Shown here piece after piece: positions 53,863-64,000 of a stretch of 64,000 nt of DNA (position 1 is its first letter; each line of letters begins with the position of its first letter). The notes below the pieces were generated by a model. The model did no database searches and was not told the origin of the DNA. It saw nothing but the letters and a program-made list of their open reading frames with translations. Made by a program: the position numbers and the translations under genes. This DNA is from Gigaspora margarita (lineage: Eukaryota; Glomeromycota; Glomeromycetes; Diversisporales; Gigasporaceae). The stretch is taken from positions 55,098 through 119,097 of the forward strand of contig WTPW01000852.1 of NCBI GenBank assembly GCA_009809945.1, written 5' to 3'.

Positions 53863-55030
53863 ACATTTTAATCAGGGTCATAGTTGAGTTAATCAATTAA
53901 ATAGATCACTTTATTTGTTACTCAACCATTTTCAACACATAACTACAGAATAAATATATAGGATTTTGTCTTGCTGGTCATATGATCTGCAGACATTGGC
54001 CAGTTACCATCCTATTACTGCATAATATCTAGTGGGTACAGTTTGGTTAATGAGGCAAACCATCTACAAAACCCAGATTCACACATACTGTGGACCAATT
54101 TATACAAATGAATCCTTTCCAAAGGGAAACCTTCTTGAGTAGGCTAGGTAGAAGCTTAATGACAAAGCTAGACTTGCATCGAGCTAATAGCCAAGACAAA
54201 AGACATAGAACAATTTCTAATTCTATCTTTCTTAAAGGCTAATTCCTATGACCTTATACTTAAACAATTAAACATTAGCCCTTACTCATTACATCACACT
54301 TATCCAACTTTTAAATACTCTGTATCATAGACCAGAGTTATGGTATTGTGACAAATAGATACCTGTTACTTCATTTATAGCATCACATATATACTTCATT
54401 TCTTATGGGCCAACTTGTGAATCAACTTAACCCACAGGTGACCCATGGGTCAACCCACAGATCACCCACAGGTTGGCTCACCAGTTTACACCCAGGCTGT
54501 TATAACTTGATCCAGGTCACCCAACTACTCATGGATAAGCATAGTAATACCCACCTGGGTCAAATCACTAGTACTAACCTTCCTCTACTATACCTAACCC
54601 TAATGATAATAAATTTGTATGTTTTTATATTTATTTTGAATATATATTATACAGGAGATTATCACCACTAGTGACAAGTATATTTTTTTATTATAAAAAC
54701 TAAAATCTATATATTTTATAAAATTTTTTAGCAAAATTTAATAAATTTATTTTTCTTATAATTAGAAAAGCTAGCTTTATAACTGTTTAAAATTTAATCT
54801 ATATTAGCTTAAAAAATTTTTTTAATATTAATTTATTTTAATCTTTTAAATTAAATTTACTATAAATTCATTATTAGCTTACTAATTTACTATAAATTAA
54901 ATAAGTTAATTTAATTATTTTTTATTTGTGCTACCCTATAACAAATCTGCTAAATTTAGTTTAATAATTTTTTTATACATAAAATCAAATATAGATTTCA
55001 GAAATAATCTATTTGTAATGACTTTTATAT
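53863..55030. other. Non-coding region with GGTGACCC words
   Basis: No gene supported. 54405-54560 is rich in ACCCACAGGTGACC/GGTCAACCC words related to 52240-52465. 54640-54670 (CAGGAGATTATCACC) resembles other MITE ends. The rest is AT-rich. Confidence 0.4.
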
Positions 55031-55214
55031 AATACATCAGTAAATTATATATACATAATCTAACGTAAGATATTATGGCCCGTAATCTAATAAATATATT
55101 ATATTTGATACAATTTATTACGTTATATATTATGTTATATTACGGTTATATTATGGAATTTATAGCGCAATATTGCGAAATAGACCAAATAAAAAATTGC
55201 AAATCACCTCCCCC

Positions 55215-55385
55215 TTCAGGGGTCGCAGCAGGCAATAATTTGCATATTGTGTGATGTTTTCACATTGTTTTAAAAATTTTAAAACATAAATAAATAAGGG
55301 GTCGCAGCAAGCAATAATTTGCATATTGTGTGATGTTTTCACATTGTTTTAAAATTTTTAAAAAATAAATAAAAAATATACATAT
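55215..55385. repeat. Tandem duplication of about 85 bp
   Basis: Two copies (from 55219 and 55300) of AGGGGTCGCAGCA, GCAATAATTTGCATATTGTG and TGATGTTTTCACATTG, nearly identical. Confidence 0.85.
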
Positions 55386-55629
55386 TCATATAATCATGTT
55401 TTTTTACAGGTTATTACAATAATTCACAAGGTTTTGCATAAAATTTTATATTTTTTTATTATTATTATACATTATATTTTATATTTATTAATGAATATAA
55501 TTTTAATTAATATTACAGTATTATTTTCACATTATTACAAATTTTTAAACACTTTCACACTTCGTCATATCTAATTCTATTAATATACAAAAATCTAGCC
55601 CTACACACTTATTTTCACTCACACCCCAC

Positions 55630-55835
55630 AGTTAGCTATTATCTTCACTTCTTTGTTTTCTATAGTCTTCGCTTTTGCTATTTTTTTTGTTTTGGCTATA
55701 ACCTTCATTTTGCTCTTTTTTTCTAAATAATTTCTAATCTTTGCTTCTTTGTTTTCTATCATCTTCACTTTTGCTATTTCTTTTGTTTTGGCTATAACCT
55801 TCATTTCGCTTTTTTTTTCTAAATAATTCCTAAAA
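55630..55835. repeat. Tandem duplication of about 100 bp
   Basis: TTTGTTTTCTAT(A/C)(G/A)TCTTC, TTTTGCTATTT and GTTTTGGCTATAACCTTCAT occur twice. A minus-strand 101-aa frame across it is merely a Lys/Glu/Ile-rich translation of the repeat. Confidence 0.8.
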
Positions 55836-55889
55836 ATAGTAAAGTGAAAAAAAAATAAAAAAACATTTCTCATAAGTGTTAATGTTCTT

Positions 55890-56780
55890 GCAAATTGCTG
55901 AAAAAATCTAGTTTGTTCTTGCAATGTGCTAGAGAAGTTAAGCTAGTTTTCTTGTAAAGTGCCAAAAAAGTCGCAAAGTATCAAAAAGTCAAAAATAAAT
56001 AAAATAAATTAAAAATTAAAAATTAAGTAAAAAAAAAAACAAACTGAAAAAAACAAAAAAATGTAAGCAAACTAATAAAAAAAAATAATAAACAAAGCTC
56101 CAAATCTTCATTTTTCTGAAGTAAGAGTCACATTCTTGCACATTCAGAATTGCAAAAGCTAGGTTGATGTTCTTGCAAAATGCCAAAAAGTCGCAAAGTG
56201 CCAAAAAAGTCTGAGTTGGTTTTCTTGCAAAGTGCTAGGAAGTAAGAGTTCTTTTCTTCCAAAGTGCTGAAATAAAATAAATTAATAAGACAAATTAAAA
56301 AAAAAAAACAAAAACAAAATATGTCAAATGAAAAAATAAATAAAGTCCTAACTAAACCTTTATTTCTTTAAAGAAGCGTGTTTGAAAATGCCAAAGAAAG
56401 TAGTTATATTCTTGCAAAGTGTCAGAAGTTTGGGTTGGCTTGCACAAGGTTTTGAAAAGTTGGTTGTCTTCTTGCAAAGGTGTTCTTGTAAAGTGCCAAA
56501 ATAAAATAAAATAAAAAATAAATAAATAAAAAAACAAAATGAAAACAAAAAAAATGAAATGAAAACAAAAAACGAAATGAAAGCAAAAAGCGAAAAAAAA
56601 ACAAAATAGATCTAATTATAAACAGAAGATTTAATCTGATCTTGTAGTACAGAATTTGAACATCATTGAACTATTTCAAAAAATTAGTCCAACACAATCC
56701 AGGTTACAGATTGGTTTGGTTTGCACAAGGTTTCAAAAAGTTGTTTGTTTCTTGCAAAGGTGTTTTTGTAAAGTGCCAAA
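55890..56780. repeat. Dispersed TTCTTGCAAAGTGCCA words
   Basis: At least eight variants of TTCTTGCAAAGTGC(C/T)A lie between 55902 and 56780. A larger duplicated segment sits at 56430-56520 and 56710-56800 (TTGCACAAGGTTT, TTCTTGCAAAGGTGTT, GTAAAGTGCCAAAATAAAA). It separates A-rich stretches, and the frames here are low-complexity. Confidence 0.6.
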
Positions 56781-57115
56781 ATAAAAATAAAATAAAAATA
56801 AATAAAATAAAAACAAAAAAAAATAAAATAAAAACAAAGAAACGAAACAAAAACAAAAAAGCGAATCTGATCTTGTAGTACATAATTCAAACTATTTCGA
56901 ATAATTAGTCCAATGCATGATCTAGGTTATACTGATCTACTAATCCTAGCTTGGTTTAAAAAGGATCAAAATATTTTGTTATAATTTTTAAAATTTTTAA
57001 TGAAATATACTGAAATTTTGATATTTGAAATATTTCGTTATATATTATGAAATATTTTGCTTATATTACGGTTCATAAGATCTTATGTAATATTATGCTA
57101 TTATAAATTTGCTGA

Positions 57116-57889
57116 TGTACCCATAAGATTATTAGGGTTAGAGTTAAAATTAAAATAGAGTTAAGGCTGTTCAAAATTACAATTTTATTTAACTTTCTTC
57201 CCCACCAGCTCTAAGAGCTCCCTCTAGAATTAAACAGGCCAATCAGAATGCTCATCTCATTTTAGAATTCCAACAAGTCACGTGCTTATAAGTCAACCAA
57301 TAATAATGTGTTTATTTTTGGCAATTTTAATATGTTTGTTTAATTTGACCCTCTCCCTCACCATACTTAAGCTTCTTAAGGGAATGTTAAACAAAATTAT
57401 AAATTCAAATGACCTAAGATAGAATTAGAATAAAATCAAAAATAATATAATATTGCGAGAAGATCCTTTTTTGTTAAAAGTGCAATAGTGGTTATTCTAG
57501 TAAAATTTTGAATTATAAATATAGTAATTACTAATAAAGTGTGTAACAGGTTGTTACAATTAGACTAATTCTAGACTAAAATAATTTAAATTTTATTATT
57601 TGAATTATTATATCATAAATTTATATTTTTAATTATTTTTTTTTTTTACAACTATACTAACTTTAGTACATCAAATTTTATAAAATTTAAGTTTTGTTTA
57701 AAGTTAATTAATACAAAATTTTTATATAACTTTGACTAAAATTTTTATAAAAAAATATTTATTAAAGTATATTTTAGCAAAATTTTAAATAAAATTATTT
57801 TAATTTAGTACAGAGAGCTAACAGATACCAATTAAAATTTATTAAAATTTTTTATATAAAAAGATTATATAGTTATTTATATTGGGAGC
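57116..57889. other. AT-rich non-coding; dispersed repeat fragment
   Basis: 57450-57530 (TATTGCGAGAAGATCC, AGTAAAATTTTGAATTATAA) matches 35785-35860. 57130-57420 is less AT-rich with CTCTAAGAGCTCCCTC but no frame. No gene. Confidence 0.4.
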
Positions 57890-58149
57890 TAGGGTTCCAC
57901 AATTTGATTCAATTCAATTTGATTCAATCAAATATTTGATCTCAAATCAAATTCAAATACAGAAATTTCAAATCAAATCAAATTCAATTTGACAAATATT
58001 CAATTCAATTTGAAAATATTTAATAAAAATTACAAATTAATTTGATTTGATTTGATTTGATTAAATCAAATTTAAATCAAAAGCTTATTCGATTTGATCA
58101 AATTCAAATATGCCTAATATTCAATTTGATTCAACTTTAAGGAACACTA
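57890..58149. mobile_element. hAT-like MITE built of TTTGAT repeats
   Basis: 260 bp. Ends TAGGGTTCC and (reversed) TAGTGTTCC. Flanks TTGGGAGC (57882-57889) and TAGGGAGC (58150-58157) differ at one of eight positions. The interior is almost entirely AATTTGATTTGATT/AATCAAATTCAAATT words, inverted between the halves. Confidence 0.75.
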
Positions 58150-58159
58150 TAGGGAGCTA

Positions 58160-59872
58160 CTATTTCCACCATGGTATTTTGCTATTTCTAATATAGTTAT
58201 ACAAAATTTTCTATTTTTGGAATTCAAAATAATAAATCTAATTTTACTTCTAACTTTAATTTTAACCCTAACTCTAACCCTAAAAACTAATAAGTAAACC
58301 TTCTTTGGCTCTTAGTTAAAAGTAATAGAGCTCATTTTTCTGATTCTAATGGTAGTTAAATCATCAAAATCTGCCCAGTGGATTCAAAGATACTTGGGAT
58401 AAAAAAAGAGAATATAAGGATCTGCAAATTTATTATTACACAAAACACCACAAAAAACTGCTATCAAATGAAAAATTGTGATTTTTGCAGAATTTTATTA
58501 TCAAAATTGACTTTAGGCTTTTAAGCAAATTTGTTCTTTGGATCAAAAAATGCTAGTTTCTTAAGGGTAGAGTACAATGATCTATATTTTAATAGTGATC
58601 ATGTTATTAATTTGTTTTACAATAATATTCAATTGAAATCAGGTGATGATCATATGTTATTGTATATTATTTATATTGTACTACTTAAGCAAATTTCAAT
58701 CGTCCTAAGCAAATTGACGATATATACAAGTAGATTTTTTTAATATAATATGTGGCTTTAAAGTTTTACTACTACAAATAGAAGGTATTGACCTATATGC
58801 TACAAAATTTTGGCTAAAATTGGTTGCATTCTCAAAAATTTTTATCAATAGTGTATTTTTGCCTCTATATAAAAATCTTTTGTATGATGCTCATATATGA
58901 AAATGATCAACATTGTACTCCACCCTTAAGATGTGTTTTATTATTTTCTTAGAAAAAATTTTCTATAATAAAAAAACTTTTCAAAACATATATAAAGAAA
59001 GTTAGAAAAAAGCTATAAAATGAAAAATCATGATTTGAGCAGAATTTTATTATCATAATTGACTTTGTGCTCTAAGTAAACTTGTTCTTTGGCTCAAAAA
59101 AATGCTAGTTTCTTAAAACAAGATTTACTATTTTCTTAGTAAAATTTTTACTATACCAAAAAATATTTCAAGTGTATATAAAGAAAAATTAATAGCTTGT
59201 GTAATAGTGAATTTGCTGATCCTTATGTTCTCTTCTTTGATCTCAAGTATCTTGGGTTTAGAAACAATAATTTTATGCAGCAATAAAAGGTCATTATGCA
59301 TGCGATAAAACTAAATTATGTGGTTTAATGCATAGTGATAATTCTGGCTGAATTTGTAATTTTCAGCCAGAATTACAAATATTAATTCTGGCCAAACATA
59401 CAATTTCTAGAGTTTTGGCCTAAAATTACTAATATACTTTCCATGTGATCTTAAAGAATTTTCAATGAAAAATATTTCTTGGCACCCAATAAGGAATAGA
59501 TTGACATAATATATTTTAAATTATGTAATATCTTCTTAATATTAACACCTTTTATGCAGCATTATGCAGTGAATTTAGTTAATTATGCATTTTAGACTAT
59601 ATTTTGCAATTTCTGCAGTTTTATGCAAATTGCATAAAATCATTGTTCTGCTTGAGATCCACTGGCCCGAATTTGATGATTTAACTACCATTAGTATCAG
59701 AAAAATGAGCTCTACAACTTTTAACTAGGAGCAAAGAAGGTTTACTTATTAGTTATAGAATTAGGATTAAAGACAAAGTTAAATTTTATAATATATTAGA
59801 TTAACTTCTAAAAATAGAAATTCTTGTGTAACTATGGTGGAAATAGCAAAATACCATGGTGGAAATAGGTTT
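58160..59872. mobile_element. Long-armed inverted-repeat element, 1.7 kb
   Basis: Arms of about 230 bp (58162-58395 and 59645-59872) start ATTTCCACCATGGTATTTTG and include AAGTAAACCTTCTTTG and GTAGTTAAATCATCAAA. The interior holds two diverged copies of a segment of about 95 bp (58471, 59020: GCAGAATTTTATTATCA, TTGTTCTTTGG, AATGCTAGTTTCTTAA). No transposase. The left arm abuts the preceding MITE. Confidence 0.7.
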
Positions 59873-60062
59873 CTCTATATATAAAGGCTAAATATAATTA
59901 TATATATATAATTTATTAATATATAAAATTTATATAAAATTTTATTTAAGTTTTATAATACATAATACTCTTGTTATAACAGGCTGTCAGGCTAGGCAAT
60001 TCAGTCTATTATAATTTATTTCCATTATTGCAAATATAGGAGTGAGTCAATAAAATGCACCA

Positions 60063-60290
60063 TGTCTTTTATAGTAAATTTTTTTAATTTTTAAACAAGA
60101 AAATAACTAATAATCGTCACAGGAGATAATCTCCCATAATCTACAATGCATGAACCAAAATTGCTCCATATCTTTTTTAGTGAATTTTTTTAATTTTTAA
60201 ACAAGAAAAAAATTAATAATCATCACAGGTGATAATCTCCTGTAATCTACAATGCTTAAGTCAAAATTAACAATTTTTATTAAATAAAAA
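60063..60290. repeat. Tandem duplication of about 110 bp
   Basis: Two copies of TTTTTTAATTTTTAAACAAG, ATCACAGG(A/T)GATAATCTCC and TGTAATCTACAATGC. The GGTGATAATCTCC part resembles MITE ends elsewhere (36030, 54650). Confidence 0.75.
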
Positions 60291-60368
60291 TCAAAACCTT
60301 TTGAATTGTGACCAATTTTAACAAAAATTTGGTATCACGTAGAATGAGCCTTTATTTTTCAACTCATA

Positions 60369-60604
60369 CAGGGAGTCCCAAAAATTCCGGGTCGGGATAC
60401 GTCGAGATGCATCAGAATCATGGTCGGCTGATCGGAATTGATCAATTTTGCCCCAAGATCATAAAACATTTTACTAATAAATCATATCCATTCATTAAGT
60501 AAAAAATGCCCAGCTGATAATTTTGCTATAGGACTTTCTAACAAGTAGGGCTAAACGCCGACCTAGATCTGACGCATCCGACCCGGAAATTTGGAACAGC
60601 CCTG
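60369..60604. mobile_element. MITE with CAGGG...TTCCGGGTCGG ends
   Basis: Left CAGGGAGTCCCAAAAATTCC; right (reversed) CAGGGCTGTTCCAAATTTCC; both continue GGGTCGG and a TACGTC/TGCGTC word. TA precedes the left end; AA follows the right, so a TA duplication would need one change. Higher GC than its surroundings. Confidence 0.65.
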
Positions 60605-60740
60605 AAAAATCATTTTCCAGTTGTAAAATTCTAGAATTCATAATATTTGAAAAGCTAATTAGGGACGATTCTGATTGGCCGATCACATGATTTCATATGA
60701 TTACAACACTATTACAACGTGATTACTATTAGAAATGATC

Positions 60741-61274
60741 GGGGACGGGGAATAATATCGATTTAATTTTGCAAAAATATCGATCGAATATCGATTTACA
60801 CTGAACGAACCAATCAAAATTCAGTATGCATATAACGTGATCAATAACTAAAGACTTCTACTACTGATATCGCTACCCCAAAAGTTTCAAAATTACTTCG
60901 AAGTAAAATTTTGGTTTGATTAGTTAGGGTTAGGGTTTTGTTACTAGGTTTGGTTAGAATAAGGAAAATTTTTTACTAATGCGCAGAAGGCCTTTCATAG
61001 ACTAAATTTTGAGCTATAAGCGATTTTTGTTTTGTATTTTCTTGATCGTGCTACGTTACACCTGATCTTAAATTTGATTAGCTGTGAAACTTTTTTAGGG
61101 TGGTTATTTACCCCAATTTTCAAATTTATATTGCCCGCCCCAAATTATATATAAATTTGGCCCAAAATTCGTAATGTTACATGGCATTACAAATTGGAAA
61201 AATATCGATTTGTCTATGATTTGGCCCAAAAATATCGGTTTATATATTATCGATGCAAATCGATATTATTCCTG
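60741..61274. mobile_element. MITE with GGAATAATATCGATTT ends, 9-bp duplication GAAATGATC
   Basis: 534 bp. GAAATGATC is exact at 60732-60740 and 61275-61283. Inverted ends share GGAATAATATCGATTT, with repeated TATCGAT words inside each end. The interior has GTTAGGGTTAGGGTTTTG and GTTACACCTGATC. A plus-strand frame that starts in the right end (61253) is therefore not a gene start. Confidence 0.8.
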
Positions 61275-61479
61275 GAAATGATCTACTACATAAGATTAAT
61301 ACCATGGATTTCAAATTTTTTCATGTGATAACGTATATTAAAGAACAGTTTCCGTGCAGTGATTATGAAACCCATGCTTACCCGCATAGATTTTGTATTT
61401 ATGCAGGCATTTCCGTGTATCGAGTTTTCATAGGGGAGCTAACCCCAATATTTACTTCAAAAGTGCCAATTCTGCTGCG

Positions 61480-61661
61480 TAGAGGTTGGAACCGGTTTTA
61501 ACAATTCGGGTTTATCACATCAAAATTCGGGTTTATCACACAAAAATTCGGGTTTATCACATCAATTACTAATAATTTATGTGATAAACCTGAATTTTTG
61601 TGTGATAAACCCGAATTTTGATGTGATAAACCCGAATTTTTAAAACCGGTTCCAACCTCTA
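61480..61661. mobile_element. hAT-like palindromic MITE, 8-bp duplication CTGCTGCG
   Basis: 182 bp. CTGCTGCG is exact at 61472-61479 and 61662-61669. Arms start TAGAGGTTGGAACCGGTTTT and continue with three direct copies of a 22-24-bp unit containing TTCGGGTTTATCACA, mirrored in the other arm. Nearly the whole element is one hairpin. Confidence 0.9.
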
Positions 61662-61669
61662 CTGCTGCG

Positions 61670-62029
61670 AAAAGCGTACCATTTCGCAATTTGACATTTT
61701 CATAATAATTTCCAATTTCTATTATTTATGATTTCACACTGACAGCCCACCTGCATTATTCAGGTGGGAAACCTCCGCCTAATGTTATACAACTCAAGTG
61801 ACAACTGTTTACGGCAATTTCCAGCACAATTTCAGTGATATTTTCCGGATTTATCCGTTCCAGTGTCAATTATGCATAAATCATAACTGCATTCGCAAAC
61901 TTATCTCCAAACGCAATGTGTATTAACTGGTTCAATAACTCGCATTACAACAATTAACAGAACAAGCATAAATATCGTGTCATTTGAAAATACATTTTGA
62001 ATGACGCCATACGGGTTTTGAAATAATAC
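61670..62029. other. Non-coding spacer
   Basis: 360 bases of moderate composition; no gene, repeat or signal recognised. Confidence 0.35.
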
Positions 62030-62356
62030 GAGGTTTAGGCACGCAAAGTTAGTTTTTCGTTTTGCATGATATGGTCCAAAATTCCAGTCGGCGGGTCGTT
62101 TTTTTTTTTATTTGTTTATTTTTTAATCTACTATAAATTAATAAGCTCATGTTCACATATAAGGCCATAATTTTTCGGTTTGCATAACATGGAATCAGAA
62201 AATTTTGGATTTTTTTTCGGATCTATCGGGTGACATCGGAGAACAATTAGATGGCAATAATGGAATAAATAGCACAATAGGAATTTAACAAAAAAAATTT
62301 TTGACAAATTAGGTCGGCGGGTTATGCAAAACGAAAAATTAACTTTGTGTGGCCTT
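62030..62356. mobile_element. MITE(s) of the TTTTCGTTTTGCAT family
   Basis: 62035-62100 (CACGCAAAGTTAGTTTTTCG) and the reversed end at 62310-62356 are matching arms. A further GGCCATAATTTTTCGGTTTG end lies at 62163, so two copies may be nested. Same family as 47866-48221. A minus-strand 76-aa frame here is an artefact of the arms. Confidence 0.55.
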
Positions 62357-63181
62357 ATCACAATGTTTTTTTTTACAAGTCTTCACAATTATCACACGTA
62401 GACGGTTCTACTGATTATTAATCAGGACAAATCTTCATGTTATCTGTGTACATAATAAACATTAACAGGATTACGCAGAACTTTTATTATAAGAAATCTT
62501 TCTGATTATAGGATTAATTAAAATACAAAACTCCCGTATACGATAGGCATAACAGGATTCTCAATTGCGTATTGCAGAACCTTTACCCATTTTCCACGAT
62601 TGCAACACTTAACACCATCATTATACAGGGAGACTATTTGACATCTGCAATTTTTTTTATCCCCCACCCTTCCTTGTAATAGATTCGGAGGGCATGGACT
62701 AGGAAAGCCACTATTAGACTCTTTCTGACAAAGGATTTTGGTTTAAATTTAAGTATTGGTTCTTGTTTATACACAGTACAATTTTTATCTTACATTGATT
62801 TAATAAATTATCGAGATATTTTAAATCGAACAAGATATTTCGGGTAGATTCAAGAACAGTGATATCTTCATGGTCATCATTTCACATGATTAATAATTTA
62901 GGTTAGGTGATAATATAGTTTAGGCCAATTTTGTTAGTGCTAGTAAACAAATGACGTAATTGCATTATTTCACGTGATGTGATGATCACTGGGTTAGGTT
63001 TGCACATGGCCTTGTCACGATTGATTGAACGAATCAACTGTGATCTAAAACTAAACTAAAACCGGAATTGAAAAGTGTGTAACATAAACGTTCGACCGCC
63101 CTTCAAACGGGTTTCCTGGTCCTTGTCCTATATGAAATTGACAGGGCGTAGTATCTATTTTATGGTCACATGATTTTTCAG
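62357..63181. other. Non-coding region
   Basis: No gene supported in 825 bases, despite somewhat higher GC. Repeated TTTCACGTGAT/TTTCACATGAT words near 62880-62985 are the only visible pattern. Confidence 0.35.
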
Positions 63182-63316
63182 TAGGGCTGTTAATCGGTCC
63201 GTCCGGTCCGTCCTGGTTAAAAGACTGCCAGTCTTTTAAAAAACCGGACCGGACTGCGGTCCAGGACCGAATAGGACCGAATAGGGCTAGGTCGGACGGA
63301 CCGATGATCAATAATA
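63182..63316. mobile_element. hAT-like MITE built of GGTCCG repeats
   Basis: Ends TAGGGCTGTTAATCGGTCCG and (reversed) TATTATTGATCATCGGTCCG are the same length to the shared ATCGGTCCGTCC. The interior consists of GGACCG/CGGTCC words and an AAAGACTG/CAGTCTTT hairpin. No target duplication remains visible. Confidence 0.55.
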
Positions 63317-63474
63317 CTTTTTTTGTATAACGATGGGCAGTATAAAGAATTTCAATACCTTTACAATAAGCTTTTCAACTTTATAATTTTGCTTATATGA
63401 TATAAGAGGAACAATAATTAATACGTTTGATAAGTTTAGTCATACATATTAGAAAAATAATATAGTATATTAAT

Positions 63475-63640
63475 TAGTGCTCCGAACGGGTCGGGTCAAC
63501 CCGAAACCCGACCCGAAATTTCGGGTCGGGTCGGGTTCGGGTTAGAAAATTTTGACCCGAAAGTTTCGGGTCGGGTTCGGGTCGGGTTCGGGTTAAGAAT
63601 TAACCCGACCCGACCCAACCCGACCCGACCCGAAATTTTT
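63475..63640. repeat. (CCCGA)n-rich block, probable hAT-like MITE
   Basis: Starts TAGTGCTCCGAACGGGTCGG. The block is made of GGGTCGGGTCGGGTTCGGGT words, then their complement. Composition is sharply GC-richer than the surroundings. The right end is not clear. Confidence 0.55.
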
Positions 63641-64000
63641 TATATAATTTAGTCTTTTTTTTTCTTTAGAATAGCATTTTGGTGACTTAATGATTAAATA
63701 TTTTCGATTTTTATAATTGATTATATTAGAAATGTGACTATATTGTGCAGAACTTAGGTTTTAACCCGAAATTTTGTCCAATCAAAATTTAAGATCAGGT
63801 GTAACGTGATAGTCAAAACAAACGTTATTGTTTTCTAAGTAAAAAGTTGCGTATAAAACTAAAACGCGTTATAATCGGGGTTAGGGTGAGAACACGTAGG
63901 GTTAGGATTGATACATTAGTAAAAATTCATGAGGAACATTTTTAATTAGGCCGCAGTAGGTAGTTTCCTAATTAAAATTTAAAGCTATTTTTTTTTTTTT
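63641..64000. other. Non-coding; MITE-like tail at window end
   Basis: 63780-63990 contains AAGATCAGGTGTAACGTGAT, GGTTAGGG and a TAGTAAAAATTCATGAGG block, the hallmarks of the telomere-motif MITE family, apparently entered at its left arm and continuing past the window edge. Confidence 0.45.

Larger units (their letters stand above)
55035..57115. mobile_element. Inverted-repeat bounded composite region
   Basis: CATAATCTAACGTAAGATAT at 55055 is matched in reverse near 57090 (ATAAGATCTTATGTAATATTATG), and further (TATATTA, CGTTATATATTATG) blocks extend the arms to about 110 bp. The interior is mostly tandem repeats listed separately. It may be one large non-autonomous element. No real gene. 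Confidence 0.45.

Noticed and set aside
55619-56890. Several minus- and plus-strand frames of 60-100 codons
   Set aside because: Low-complexity Lys/Phe-rich translations of A-rich and tandem-repeat sequence; no domain and no consistent frame.
61253-61501. 82-aa plus-strand frame as a gene
   Set aside because: Its start lies inside the inverted end of the MITE at 60741-61274 and its end inside the MITE at 61480-61661; it has no recognisable domain.

Overview
The window looks like nuclear DNA of a repeat-rich, very AT-rich fungus, most likely an arbuscular mycorrhizal fungus of the Rhizophagus type. I infer this from an F-box protein with RNI/NLRC3-like leucine-rich repeats, a decayed kinase fragment of a type expanded in those fungi, abundant short non-autonomous transposons, and the absence of operons, ribosome binding sites or bacterial genes. 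I could not test this by database search. Isolated N bases show a draft assembly.

Region 1 (1-25,010): nested large elements. An LTR retroelement lies on the minus strand (LTRs 801-1562 and 24412-25010, four-base target duplication ACAG). An 18.9-kb Polinton/Maverick-like element is inserted in it (2732-21641). That element has about 590-bp terminal inverted repeats starting AGTAGG and a five-base target duplication GTTCT. It carries a protein-primed type B DNA polymerase (broken), an intact retroviral-type integrase, and a long Gag-like plus retropepsin-like aspartic protease coding region where Polintons usually carry jelly-roll capsid, ATPase and cysteine protease genes. It also has a RING protein, several unknown small genes, and a Cys-rich gene inside each terminal repeat, both pointing outward. 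A 3.46-kb block is present twice in tandem, with an N exactly at the junction, so the second copy may be an assembly artefact.

The polymerase, Gag-like and three other frames, one of them outside the element, are interrupted by 26 in-frame stops. Each is one C-to-T change from a sense codon (CGA, CAA or CAG). At one site an internal repeat, and at several others family knowledge, support a lost arginine codon. Cytosine deamination is the likely cause. The integrase, the RING/178-aa/248-aa genes and the terminal-repeat genes carry no such stops.

Region 2 (25-44 kb): transposon-derived DNA without intact genes. It holds tandem satellites, a 2.3-kb fold-back array with its own terminal repeats (28740-31080), nested MITEs, and an old, broken copy of a CRESS-DNA-virus-like Rep gene (about 33.98-35.4 kb). 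It also has hAT-, mariner- and Mutator-like non-autonomous elements with visible target duplications, including a three-level nest at 40.8-44.1 kb.

Region 3 (44-64 kb): one convincing intact host gene, an F-box/LRR protein (44499-46358), and a protein-kinase pseudogene (48971-49390). The rest is short inverted-repeat elements and tandem repeats, several with exact 8-9-bp target duplications. No rRNA, tRNA or CRISPR array was recognised.
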